Positions 1 through 6,064 of a stretch of DNA of 9,630 bases are shown piece by piece. This stretch comes from Candidatus Martarchaeota archaeon. Its GTDB lineage: Archaea > Micrarchaeota > Micrarchaeia > Micrarchaeales > CABMGC01. The translations under genes and the position numbers were made by a program. The stretch lies in the NCBI GenBank assembly GCA_023487825.1, contig JAMDBP010000039.1:1-9630 (forward strand), written 5' to 3'. Under the pieces are notes generated by a model. The model worked only from the letters and a program-made list of their open reading frames with translations, ran no database searches and had not been told where the DNA came from. Position 1 is the first letter of the stretch; each line of letters begins with the position of its first letter.

Positions 1-1692
1 AGGCAAGGGAGCGATCGTCTTTATCTCTTTAAGTGGTATGAAGGTGGCCCTGCCAAGGTTGTTTCTCTTTACATACTCTATTATCCTGTTCGCAACATCA
101 ATGTCATCTACAACAAAGTACTCCATCCTCGCTCCTGCAGCAGCCTCTATCGCTGCAGAGTGCTCAAGCTCATAAGTGCATAACGAAGCAGCCTTTCCAT
201 AGAAGCCGTCCTTCTCCTTGAAGGCAGACGTGAGCCGGGTCTCAAGCTGGCTGTTCCTCTGCCTTGCATAAGATCTCTGCTCCCTTAGCTCTATGAGTTT
301 TTCATCGGCCCTTTCTATGGTTGCTGAAAGACCTTTAGATTCAGATTCAAGCTTCTTCAGCTCAACCTCTATCTCCTTCAGCCGTGACTCTATCTCAGGA
401 ACGCGCTTGCCAAGCTCGTTCATCTCAGATACGAGGCTCACCGTACTCTTCGATACTTCGTCAGCCTGCTTCTTGTAGAATTCCTTCCTGTCGAGCATTG
501 CAGATCTATCTGCGCTTATCCTGGATATGTGCTCCTGCTCCTCCATAAGCCTGCTGCTCAGCTCGAGTATCCTCTGGTTTATCAGACGTATCTCATCAGC
601 TTTCTCATCCGCAATTCCAAGATAATCTAGTTCAGAGACCACCTTGGCATATCTGCTCTCCTCTTCCTTAAGCCCTTCTATCTCCTTTGAATTGGCGCTC
701 ATCTTCTCAAGTATTCCTTTACGCTCAGCCTCAAGGGCGGCTATATCCGTACTGCACTGGACTATCTGCTGCTCCCCGTTTGAAAGCTCTGCCTTAACCT
801 TTGCCAGTTCTGCAGCAGAGAGCTCAAGTTTCTTGCTTCTCTCTCCAGAAGAAGCCGTGCGTTCATTCATTTCTGATATTAACTTCTGCCTCTCATCATT
901 GAGCAGCTCTATCTTCTTGCTCATCTCTTCGTACTTCTGCCTAAGCCCGTTCTTCTTCTGCTCTATGACCTTGATCTTTTTACCAGCATCATCATAGGAC
1001 ATCTGCAGCGCATCCTTCTTCATTGAAAGCAGGCTGTACCTTAATGATTTGTATCTCTTATTGTAATTGATGTAAGACTCTGCAACCTCCTTCTCCTTGC
1101 CAAGCTCCCTCAGGAAGCCGGTCCTCTCATTCAGAGAGACCCTTGCCTCTGAAATCTTCTGATCCACCTTGTCAAGCTCCTTAAGGCTCTCATCCTTCTT
1201 GATATCAAATTCTTTTATGCCTGAAGCTATGTCTATGAGCTCCCTCCTCTCCTTAGGATTCATCTCTATGACACGGTTTATCTCTCCCTGCAGCATCGTA
1301 TTCGTGTAATCTGATTTTATTCCATGCTTCGCAAGGAGTTCCATCACGTCCCCTTTTTTCATCCTCTTCCCGTTAACCCTGTAAGCGTGCTTTCCGTCAG
1401 AGCGTATGTACCTGGCCACTTCTACATTTTCATCCCCTGTAAAGGTCAGCTTGACGTAAGCAGTATGCAGCCCCTTCTTCTCCTTCAGCGAATCGGATAA
1501 GAGCTCCTTCATGCTGTTTACTCTCAGCCTCTTCTTAGAAGTAACCCCAAGACCGAACGTAAGCGCATCGAATATTGTCGACTTGCCAGAACCGTTGCGC
1601 CCCACTATGCAGGTAAATCCATCGTTGAAAAGGAGCTCTGCGTGCTTGAATGACTTGAACCTGTGTATAGTTAGTGATTTTAGATGTAGCAT
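1..1692 (-). CDS. smc: Chromosome segregation ATPase SMC, N-terminal half (cut by window edge)
   Basis: SMC proteins are long coiled-coil ATPases that organise and help segregate chromosomes in the cytoplasm. The frame is open from the ATG at 1692 to base 1, giving 564 residues. Visible are the N-terminal head with RFKSFKHAEL, the Walker A motif GRNGSGKST (residues 31-39), the FGLG stretch, YRVNGKR, and a Q-loop region containing QGEINRVIEM followed by ASGIKEFD, all typical of SMC rather than Rad50. A charged coiled coil fills about residues 165-485. The hinge follows from about 495 (FYGKAASLC, AAIEAAAGARMEYFVVDD, NNLGRATFIPL) and is truncated by the window edge, so the second coil and the Walker B/signature head lie outside. 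A start at 1692 is supported by GGCGATCA (1698-1705), close to the archaeal GGTGATC binding site, five bases upstream. The gene is divergent from the operon that begins near 1893. Confidence 0.95.
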   Translation of the reverse strand, partial: MLHLKSLTIHRFKSFKHAELLFNDGFTCIVGRNGSGKSTIFDALTFGLGVTSKKRLRVNSMKELLSDSLKEKKGLHTAYVKLTFTGDENVEVARYIRSDGKHAYRVNGKRMKKGDVMELLAKHGIKSDYTNTMLQGEINRVIEMNPKERRELIDIASGIKEFDIKKDESLKELDKVDQKISEARVSLNERTGFLRELGKEKEVAESYINYNKRYKSLRYSLLSMKKDALQMSYDDAGKKIKVIEQKKNGLRQKYEEMSKKIELLNDERQKLISEMNERTASSGERSKKLELSAAELAKVKAELSNGEQQIVQCSTDIAALEAERKGILEKMSANSKEIEGLKEEESRYAKVVSELDYLGIADEKADEIRLINQRILELSSRLMEEQEHISRISADRSAMLDRKEFYKKQADEVSKSTVSLVSEMNELGKRVPEIESRLKEIEVELKKLESESKGLSATIERADEKLIELREQRSYARQRNSQLETRLTSAFKEKDGFYGKAASLCTYELEHSAAIEAAAGARMEYFVVDDIDVANRIIEYVKRNNLGRATFIPLKEIKTIAPLP

Positions 1693-1697
1693 GTCCC

Positions 1698-1705
1698 TGA
1701 TCGCC
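1698..1705 (-). promoter_or_regulatory. Ribosome binding site of smc
   Basis: GGCGATCA on the minus strand matches the archaeal consensus GGTGATC at six of seven bases and lies five bases before the ATG at 1692. It fixes that ATG as the start. Confidence 0.55.
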
Positions 1706-1724
1706 AAAAATTAGTGTGATTTAA

Positions 1725-1736
1725 GGAATAAAAAGC
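1725..1736 (-). promoter_or_regulatory. Putative TATA-type promoter of smc
   Basis: On the minus strand this reads GCTTTTTATTCC, centred about 39 bases before the smc start. That predicts a leader of only about 12 bases if transcription starts some 26 bases downstream of the box. A near-identical element, GCCTTTTTATCC, sits at the same distance in front of rpoK (7725-7736), which supports both calls. No transcript data can be inferred. Confidence 0.45.
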
Positions 1737-1745
1737 TTGCTCTAC

Positions 1746-1821
1746 GGAGAGTCATCTCCAATTCATGCCTCATTATTCGGATGAGGCATCCCAATTCCGC
1801 ATCAAAACAGCCTATCGGAAT
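1746..1821. repeat. Cluster of three inverted repeats between divergent promoters
   Basis: The central element is a perfect 9-base inverted repeat, ATGCCTCAT (1765-1773) and ATGAGGCAT (1781-1789), around a 7-base spacer. To its left is GGAGA-GTCA-TCTCC (1746-1759). To its right is ATTCCG (1794-1799) paired with CGGAAT (1816-1821). The central dyad is also flanked by direct copies of CCAATTC (1758-1764 and 1791-1797). The cluster lies between the TATA boxes of smc and of the 1893 operon, so it is not the leader of either gene. It could be a dimeric-regulator operator, a small structured RNA, or the relic of a tiny insertion. The repeats are seen directly; the role is inference. Confidence 0.5.
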
Positions 1822-1836
1822 AAATTCTTTACTTAA

Positions 1837-1856
1837 AAGAAATGTTTATATATTAT
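1837..1856 (+). promoter_or_regulatory. Putative TATA/BRE promoter of the VirB4-like operon
   Basis: AAAGAAAT precedes TTTATATATT (1845-1854), a good match to an archaeal BRE plus TATA box. Transcription would start near 1875-1880, giving a leader of about 15-25 bases before the first gene. This is the only strong promoter-like element seen ahead of the six overlapping or closely spaced genes, so one transcript from 1893 to 6064 is likely. Confidence 0.6.
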
Positions 1857-1892
1857 AATATATGATATTATACTTAAATAAAGGCTGATTGG

Positions 1893-2165
1893 ATGGAGAT
1901 GGATGTAGACACCGGCAAACTTCATAATATCATCTTGCGGCTCTGCGGACCTGAGGAAGGGACAGCATTACTGGGATACGTGAATTCCTCTTCTGAGATA
2001 AGGCTGAGCGAGCTGATATACAGGATGATATCAGCAGGAGCAGATAGGAGAGCCATACTATCGGAGCTTCGCAGGCTAAGGATAAGCGACAGTGAGATAG
2101 CAGATGCATTCGCAGGCGCGGTAAAGAAGATAGCAACAGGTGCCAAAAATGAAAAAGCAGAGTAA
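1893..2165 (+). CDS. Unrecognised 90-residue helical protein, first gene of the operon
   Basis: I do not recognise a family. The product is soluble and predicted mostly helical, with no membrane segment, signal peptide or cysteine pair. Charged helices such as ILSELRRLRISDSEIADAF occupy the middle and the C-terminus is basic. The ATG at 1893 is two bases after GGCTGATT; the in-frame ATG at 1899 is better spaced from it and may be the true start (MDVDTGKL), shortening the protein by two residues. The 3' end overlaps the next gene by 17 bases, so the two are probably translated together. Position at the head of a VirB4-like operon suggests an accessory or regulatory part, but that is inference only. 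A coding call rests on the promoter, the overlap and the conserved reading direction. Confidence 0.7.
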   Translation: MEMDVDTGKLHNIILRLCGPEEGTALLGYVNSSSEIRLSELIYRMISAGADRRAILSELRRLRISDSEIADAFAGAVKKIATGAKNEKAE

Positions 2166-2814
2166 GTACGTGATAAGTTATAATGTCTCTATAAATGCGG
2201 TCATGACTGCTGACAAAAGCCAGATATGCGGGTATCTTTCAGGAGTAAAGGCATACAGATTCACAGAGGATAAAGGCAGCATAAACGTAATTTCAGAAGA
2301 GCAGGACAGAAAATTCATATTCAATCTTGATGAAAGTCACATCTCTGCAGAGCTTCTATCAAACACCGTACTGGAAAACCCGAAGAGGGATATTCTTCTG
2401 AAGCTTTTCGAGCTGCTGTCCAACTGCAAATGGAAATACGAGATAAAACTATCTGAAGTATACGCACATGTGTCTGAGTCACTTATCAAGAACCAGTTAA
2501 ACCACTACTCAAACATGATAAAGGAGATGAACTCCAACGAGTACTCCGATATTCTGCTCTCAAAGAGGATAATAGAGCTCAGGAAGAAGAATCTTGAACT
2601 TGAGAACGGTTGTGCAAAGCTCCGTAATAAGTTATACCAGATTGCACCTGAACTAATAATCGCAAGATCAGGGAGGGAAGCGACTATACAGGATATAATG
2701 GAATATACTGGATTGGACAAAAATGAGATACAATCTGCACTCAGCGAATTGCCTAATCTCGGATACAAGGTAATCTATTCAAAGGGAAATAAGCTGAACA
2801 TCGTGAGGACATGA
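2149..2814 (+). CDS. Coiled-coil protein with C-terminal winged-helix-like domain
   Basis: The product has 221 residues and is soluble. An N-terminal part of about 110 residues looks mixed alpha/beta. A charged heptad-like helix runs about 115-165 (KRIIELRKKNLELENG). The last 50 residues (ATIQDIMEYTGLDKNEIQSA, then LGYKVIYSKGNKLNI) have the helix-turn-helix plus beta-wing pattern of winged-helix DNA-binding domains. The ATG at 2149 is chosen because AGGTG (2138-2142) sits six bases upstream; an in-frame GTG at 2140 would add three residues. It overlaps the previous gene by 17 bases and the next by 4 (ATGA). It may be an operon regulator or a scaffold that links DNA to the membrane complex. 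Homology to a named family was not recognised. Confidence 0.75.
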   Translation: MKKQSKYVISYNVSINAVMTADKSQICGYLSGVKAYRFTEDKGSINVISEEQDRKFIFNLDESHISAELLSNTVLENPKRDILLKLFELLSNCKWKYEIKLSEVYAHVSESLIKNQLNHYSNMIKEMNSNEYSDILLSKRIIELRKKNLELENGCAKLRNKLYQIAPELIIARSGREATIQDIMEYTGLDKNEIQSALSELPNLGYKVIYSKGNKLNIVRT

Positions 2815-3383
2815 CGCAATTAATAATTCCTTACCTGTCTCAATTCTATCCTCTGTTGATAGGCATAACTATATTCGCAATACTCAAATCCCTTAACCTG
2901 CTGAAGCACAAGACACGTGTTGATCTTGATACTCCAATAGAAAGAGAGGAAAATGGATCGGATGAAATCACAAGCTTAACCGAAGTGGCATATATCAAGG
3001 ACCTTCAGGAAGACTCCGATACTGCCTATCCATTCTACCGTTATGCCTACTTTGGGATGAGCAGATTCGGCAACTATATAACAAGTTCTGCAGAGCCGCG
3101 CAAGTCCGCGCTTTCAAACATGGTCAATGATAGGCTCATAATAAATGGCATGCAATTGAGAAGAGTATCGGAAAGCGATGCATATGAAGCAGCAGCTAAA
3201 AAATTCGGAATAATAGACCTTTACAGCTGCAATTCTTTACCTGAACGAATAAAAGACCATAAAAAACTGGAGCTTGCCTTCCCTGATAATGCCTCTTTTC
3301 TGAATAAAATACTGGGCAGGGAGGAGCTCTCAGGAAGTCTTCTCATCTTAGCTGCCGGATACGATATCAGCATGGTGTCATGA
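2811..3383 (+). CDS. Membrane-anchored protein of unknown function
   Basis: The 190-residue product begins with one hydrophobic helix (about residues 8-30, ending LKSLNLLKHKTR). The basic residues just after it favour an orientation with the larger C-terminal part in the cytoplasm. The acidic linker that follows (about 37-65) leads to a folded domain rich in aromatic residues (YPFYRYAYFGMSRF) and then a helical C-terminus. I do not recognise the domain. The gene starts in an ATGA overlap with the preceding gene and ends in another overlap (ATG at 3380 inside the TGA region), so translation is coupled on both sides. The topology would suit an inner component of a secretion or DNA-transfer complex that docks on the ATPase; this is inferred from context, not from sequence similarity. 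Confidence 0.75.
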   Translation: MTQLIIPYLSQFYPLLIGITIFAILKSLNLLKHKTRVDLDTPIEREENGSDEITSLTEVAYIKDLQEDSDTAYPFYRYAYFGMSRFGNYITSSAEPRKSALSNMVNDRLIINGMQLRRVSESDAYEAAAKKFGIIDLYSCNSLPERIKDHKKLELAFPDNASFLNKILGREELSGSLLILAAGYDISMVS

Positions 3384-3577
3384 TGAACGATTTTCTGTTA
3401 TTATTCAAGAGCATAACAGAGGCTTCAGCAATCACGGTTTCTATACTGTCAATAATAATCGTATTCTTAGACGACAGCCAGGTTACCGGTGCTGGACAAA
3501 AACTCCTTATGAGGCAGATTCTGATATTCTCCATAATCATAATTCTCTCCTCTGCAGTATATATGGTGGCTCAATGA
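3380..3577 (+). CDS. Small two-helix membrane protein, VirB2/CedA1-like candidate
   Basis: The 65-residue product has two hydrophobic helices, about 12-30 (AITVSILSIIIVFL) and 47-64 (ILIFSIIIILSSAVYMVA). They are joined by a short polar, net-basic loop (DDSQVTGAGQKLLMRQ). This hairpin with a Gly-containing basic loop is the layout of VirB2/TrbC pilins and of the CedA1/TedC subunits of archaeal DNA-import machines. The family is too short and variable to be sure by eye. Start is at 3380, or at the adjacent ATG at 3383. It overlaps both neighbours by 4 bases and lies two genes upstream of a VirB4-like ATPase, as virB2 does. It could instead be a generic membrane subunit. No signal-peptide cleavage site is evident. 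Confidence 0.7.
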   Translation: MMNDFLLLFKSITEASAITVSILSIIIVFLDDSQVTGAGQKLLMRQILIFSIIIILSSAVYMVAQ

Positions 3578-3837
3578 AGTACATCCGCAACATAAACGGT
3601 ACCTGGTATGAAAAACACATGTCTCTTGCATTTGCATATGCAAACGTACAGTTCGCCATCCTCTCAATAGCTTTTTCTATCGGTATAGGGGGATATCTGA
3701 TCATCGCAGCATCTACCGCAGCTATAATCTCAATAATTTTGGCAAGGAAAAAAATTTCAGGCAGAGCCAGAACATACATGATGCTGATGCTTCCCAATCT
3801 CTTCTCCGTACTCGTATTGCTCTTAATAACAAGGTGA
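3574..3837 (+). CDS. Small multi-helix membrane protein, VirB3-like by position
   Basis: The 87-residue product has a long hydrophobic stretch (about 20-57) with a GIGGY turn that can form a helical hairpin. A basic segment (RKKISGRAR) follows, then a third hydrophobic helix (about 70-86). The first 18 residues are polar. The start overlaps the previous stop (ATGA), and the stop lies inside the ribosome binding site of the following ATPase gene. VirB3 proteins are short hairpin membrane proteins encoded directly before virB4 and bind that ATPase; position, size and topology fit, but a third helix is unusual and no VirB3 sequence motif was recognised. The functional call therefore rests on gene order. 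Confidence 0.7.
   Translation: MKYIRNINGTWYEKHMSLAFAYANVQFAILSIAFSIGIGGYLIIAASTAAIISIILARKKISGRARTYMMLMLPNLFSVLVLLLITR
3832..3837 (+). promoter_or_regulatory. Ribosome binding site of the VirB4-like gene
   Basis: AGGTGA, a full match to the archaeal consensus, lies four bases before the ATG at 3842 and includes the TGA stop of the preceding gene. It fixes the start of the ATPase and indicates reinitiation or coupled translation. Confidence 0.65.
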
Positions 3838-3841
3838 ATTA

Positions 3842-6064
3842 ATGTCGGAATTGCACTGCATAAGAGTAAATGCCATACCCTCAAATACAGACAATCTACT
3901 ACTCCTGAACGCATTCCTCAACTCAAAGTTCATGATGCTCCATGATACTTCTTCAGGCCATACCTCGATAATAACAGACTCTTCAAACGTAAGCAAGGCA
4001 ATGAATAACTTTGGCATTTCTACGGATGAATCAGATGGTGGCTGGACCACAGGAAGTCCAAAGAGGTTCAGAGTATTTGCAACTTACTTATTCGAGGACA
4101 ATACACTTCCGTATAAAAAAATGGACAGCGTGCAGGAGAGCAGGCTCTCAGACCTGTATGCTATACTAAATGGAACGGGCGCAAAGATTATAACTGCATT
4201 CTGCCCTTCTGAAATAATAAGCACAAACAGGGTAAAGAAAGAGATAGAGAAGGATATAAGCGAGATGGAGGTAAGGGCGACAAGGAATGCAAGACCGATA
4301 TTTGAGAACAGGGATTACTCTGCCCAGGTTGAGCTCTATCATAATTCAGATAAAAAAAGAGTTCTTGGCTCCGCACTCAACATGCTTAACGACATAATAA
4401 TGAGCAACGGAACATCGTACAAATTCTATGTACTGATAGAGACGCCTTCAGGTGCTGAAGAAGCCGAGAAATACATCAAAAGCAAACTTCTGGTACTGGA
4501 AGAGAGTGAAATAACTGCAAAATCCATGTCGGAACTCTATACAAGTATAGAAAAGGTGAACTGCATACCATTTTCTATGGAAAGATGCAGCAGACTTCTC
4601 TCTTTCTCTGGCAGGATAAGAAAGCTACCTGCCATAAAAACATCATTCAATACTTCAGAAGATGGTATATTCGTAGGCAGCTACATGCAGAATGGGGTAA
4701 AGAGTACAGATGAAAGACTGTTCATAATGAAAGAGTCCCTGAATCTGGGTGCCATTGTCTCAGGTCTTCCAGGTTCCGGCAAGACACTTTCTGCAAAGAG
4801 CATAATAGGCCAGATAGCAAAAGAAAAAGATACTAAAATAGTGATCATATCTCCGAATGACGAATGGAACGGCTTCGGTTATTCAAACGGCCTCGAAGTG
4901 ATAAGGATATACAATTCACAGAAGCCGATAAATTTCTTCAGATGCGACAGCACGATAAACGCGGAGAGATTCTATGAAGACCTCAGCATGCTTATAGCTT
5001 CTGCCTCAAACGCAGGTCCTTACAGAAACTCGATAGAGAAGGTGCTTCTTTCAGCATTCAACAAATCTTACAAGGATACAAAGGATCCTGATCCGAATAC
5101 AGTATACGCAAACATAGAGCTTGCTGTTATAGAGCAGCATGCAAAGGTTACAAACACCTCTGTAAAGTATACTAAGCATGGAGAAAACATCAAGGCAGCG
5201 CTGCAGAACCTACGCCTCATAATATCAAGGCCGGAGTTTGCATATAACAACGGAATAGACTTCAGATCGATAATAGAGAAAGGTGCTGTCTTTGACCTTT
5301 CAAATGTGAGCAACAACATGAAGCCATTCTTCTACGCTCTTATACTTAACCAGGTATACAGCTTTGCAGAATCATTCGATATATACGGGGATAACAAGCT
5401 GCGAATGCTTATCTGTCTTGAGGAGGCGCAGGTGGTATTCAGCAATGACATAGAATCGGCTGCGAACCAGGACCTTGAAAACAGGGTGCAGAACTTCAGG
5501 AAAAAAGGGATAGGGTTATTCCTGATAACGCATAATGCTACCGATATTAGTCCAAGGATACGCAGGCTCCTGCAGTTCAAGATGTACTTCAGACAGAGCG
5601 CAGATGTTGCAAAGTACGCTTCAAATGACCTGATATTCAACGAAGCAGAAGATACTGAGATTGTGAAGAAGATGAAGGTACTTGGACAGAGAGTATGCGC
5701 AGTGAGCTATATCGGCATGGATGGGAAGAGGAAGGTTCCTGAGACATCAGTATTCGTGGAGGTACCAGAAGTAATCGAAGAGGAACTCCATCAGGAATCG
5801 GAGATTAGCGAGAGCAGCTCCAGGCTTTCGGATACAAGATTCATAATCAAGAACAAGGAAGGAGCTGCGTTAGAAGGGATAAAAATGCAACTCTTGTATC
5901 TTGGAGAGCGCATAGCAGAATCGATATCAGACAAGGAGGGCAGTGCTGTATTTACAGGCATGCTGGTCGACAAAATATACGAATTAGCGGTGCTGGGAGA
6001 GAAGAAAAAAGACACCAAGAGATTCTCCGTTTATGGCGGAAAGAACCAAGAGCTTACTATATAG
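3842..6064 (+). CDS. VirB4/HerA-family secretion or DNA-transfer ATPase with C-terminal beta domain
   Basis: This 740-residue protein belongs to the FtsK-HerA class of P-loop motor ATPases. An N-terminal alpha/beta domain (about 1-270) resembles VirB4 (SYKFYVLIETPSGAEEAEKY near 192-211). The ATPase core follows, with Walker A GLPGSGKT (308-315), Walker B MLICLEEAQ (522-530, the LEEA form common in HerA), and the sensor strand GLFLITHNATDISPRI (558-573) with a downstream arginine-rich segment. Residues about 664-740 form an extra domain described under findings. No membrane segment is seen, so it should act at the cytoplasmic face of the membrane, driving assembly or transport. It is the last and largest gene of the operon and is preceded by two small membrane proteins, as in virB2-B3-B4. 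CedB-like DNA-import ATPase, VirB4, and HerA-type translocase are the competing identities; no nuclease NurA is nearby, which argues against HerA proper. Confidence 0.85.
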   Translation: MSELHCIRVNAIPSNTDNLLLLNAFLNSKFMMLHDTSSGHTSIITDSSNVSKAMNNFGISTDESDGGWTTGSPKRFRVFATYLFEDNTLPYKKMDSVQESRLSDLYAILNGTGAKIITAFCPSEIISTNRVKKEIEKDISEMEVRATRNARPIFENRDYSAQVELYHNSDKKRVLGSALNMLNDIIMSNGTSYKFYVLIETPSGAEEAEKYIKSKLLVLEESEITAKSMSELYTSIEKVNCIPFSMERCSRLLSFSGRIRKLPAIKTSFNTSEDGIFVGSYMQNGVKSTDERLFIMKESLNLGAIVSGLPGSGKTLSAKSIIGQIAKEKDTKIVIISPNDEWNGFGYSNGLEVIRIYNSQKPINFFRCDSTINAERFYEDLSMLIASASNAGPYRNSIEKVLLSAFNKSYKDTKDPDPNTVYANIELAVIEQHAKVTNTSVKYTKHGENIKAALQNLRLIISRPEFAYNNGIDFRSIIEKGAVFDLSNVSNNMKPFFYALILNQVYSFAESFDIYGDNKLRMLICLEEAQVVFSNDIESAANQDLENRVQNFRKKGIGLFLITHNATDISPRIRRLLQFKMYFRQSADVAKYASNDLIFNEAEDTEIVKKMKVLGQRVCAVSYIGMDGKRKVPETSVFVEVPEVIEEELHQESEISESSSRLSDTRFIIKNKEGAALEGIKMQLLYLGERIAESISDKEGSAVFTGMLVDKIYELAVLGEKKKDTKRFSVYGGKNQELTI

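Noticed and set aside
293..997. Open frames on the plus strand rich in serine and leucine
   Set aside because: They mirror the Glu/Lys/Leu-rich coiled coil of smc on the opposite strand, which yields Ser/Leu/Phe-rich shadow frames.
1..1692. Rad50 as the identity of the first gene
   Set aside because: The sequence has an SMC hinge (FYGKAASL and NNLGRATFIPL) and no CxxC zinc hook.
5332..5640. A 102-codon frame on the minus strand
   Set aside because: It lies wholly inside the ATPase core, opposite the Walker B region, with no supporting signal.
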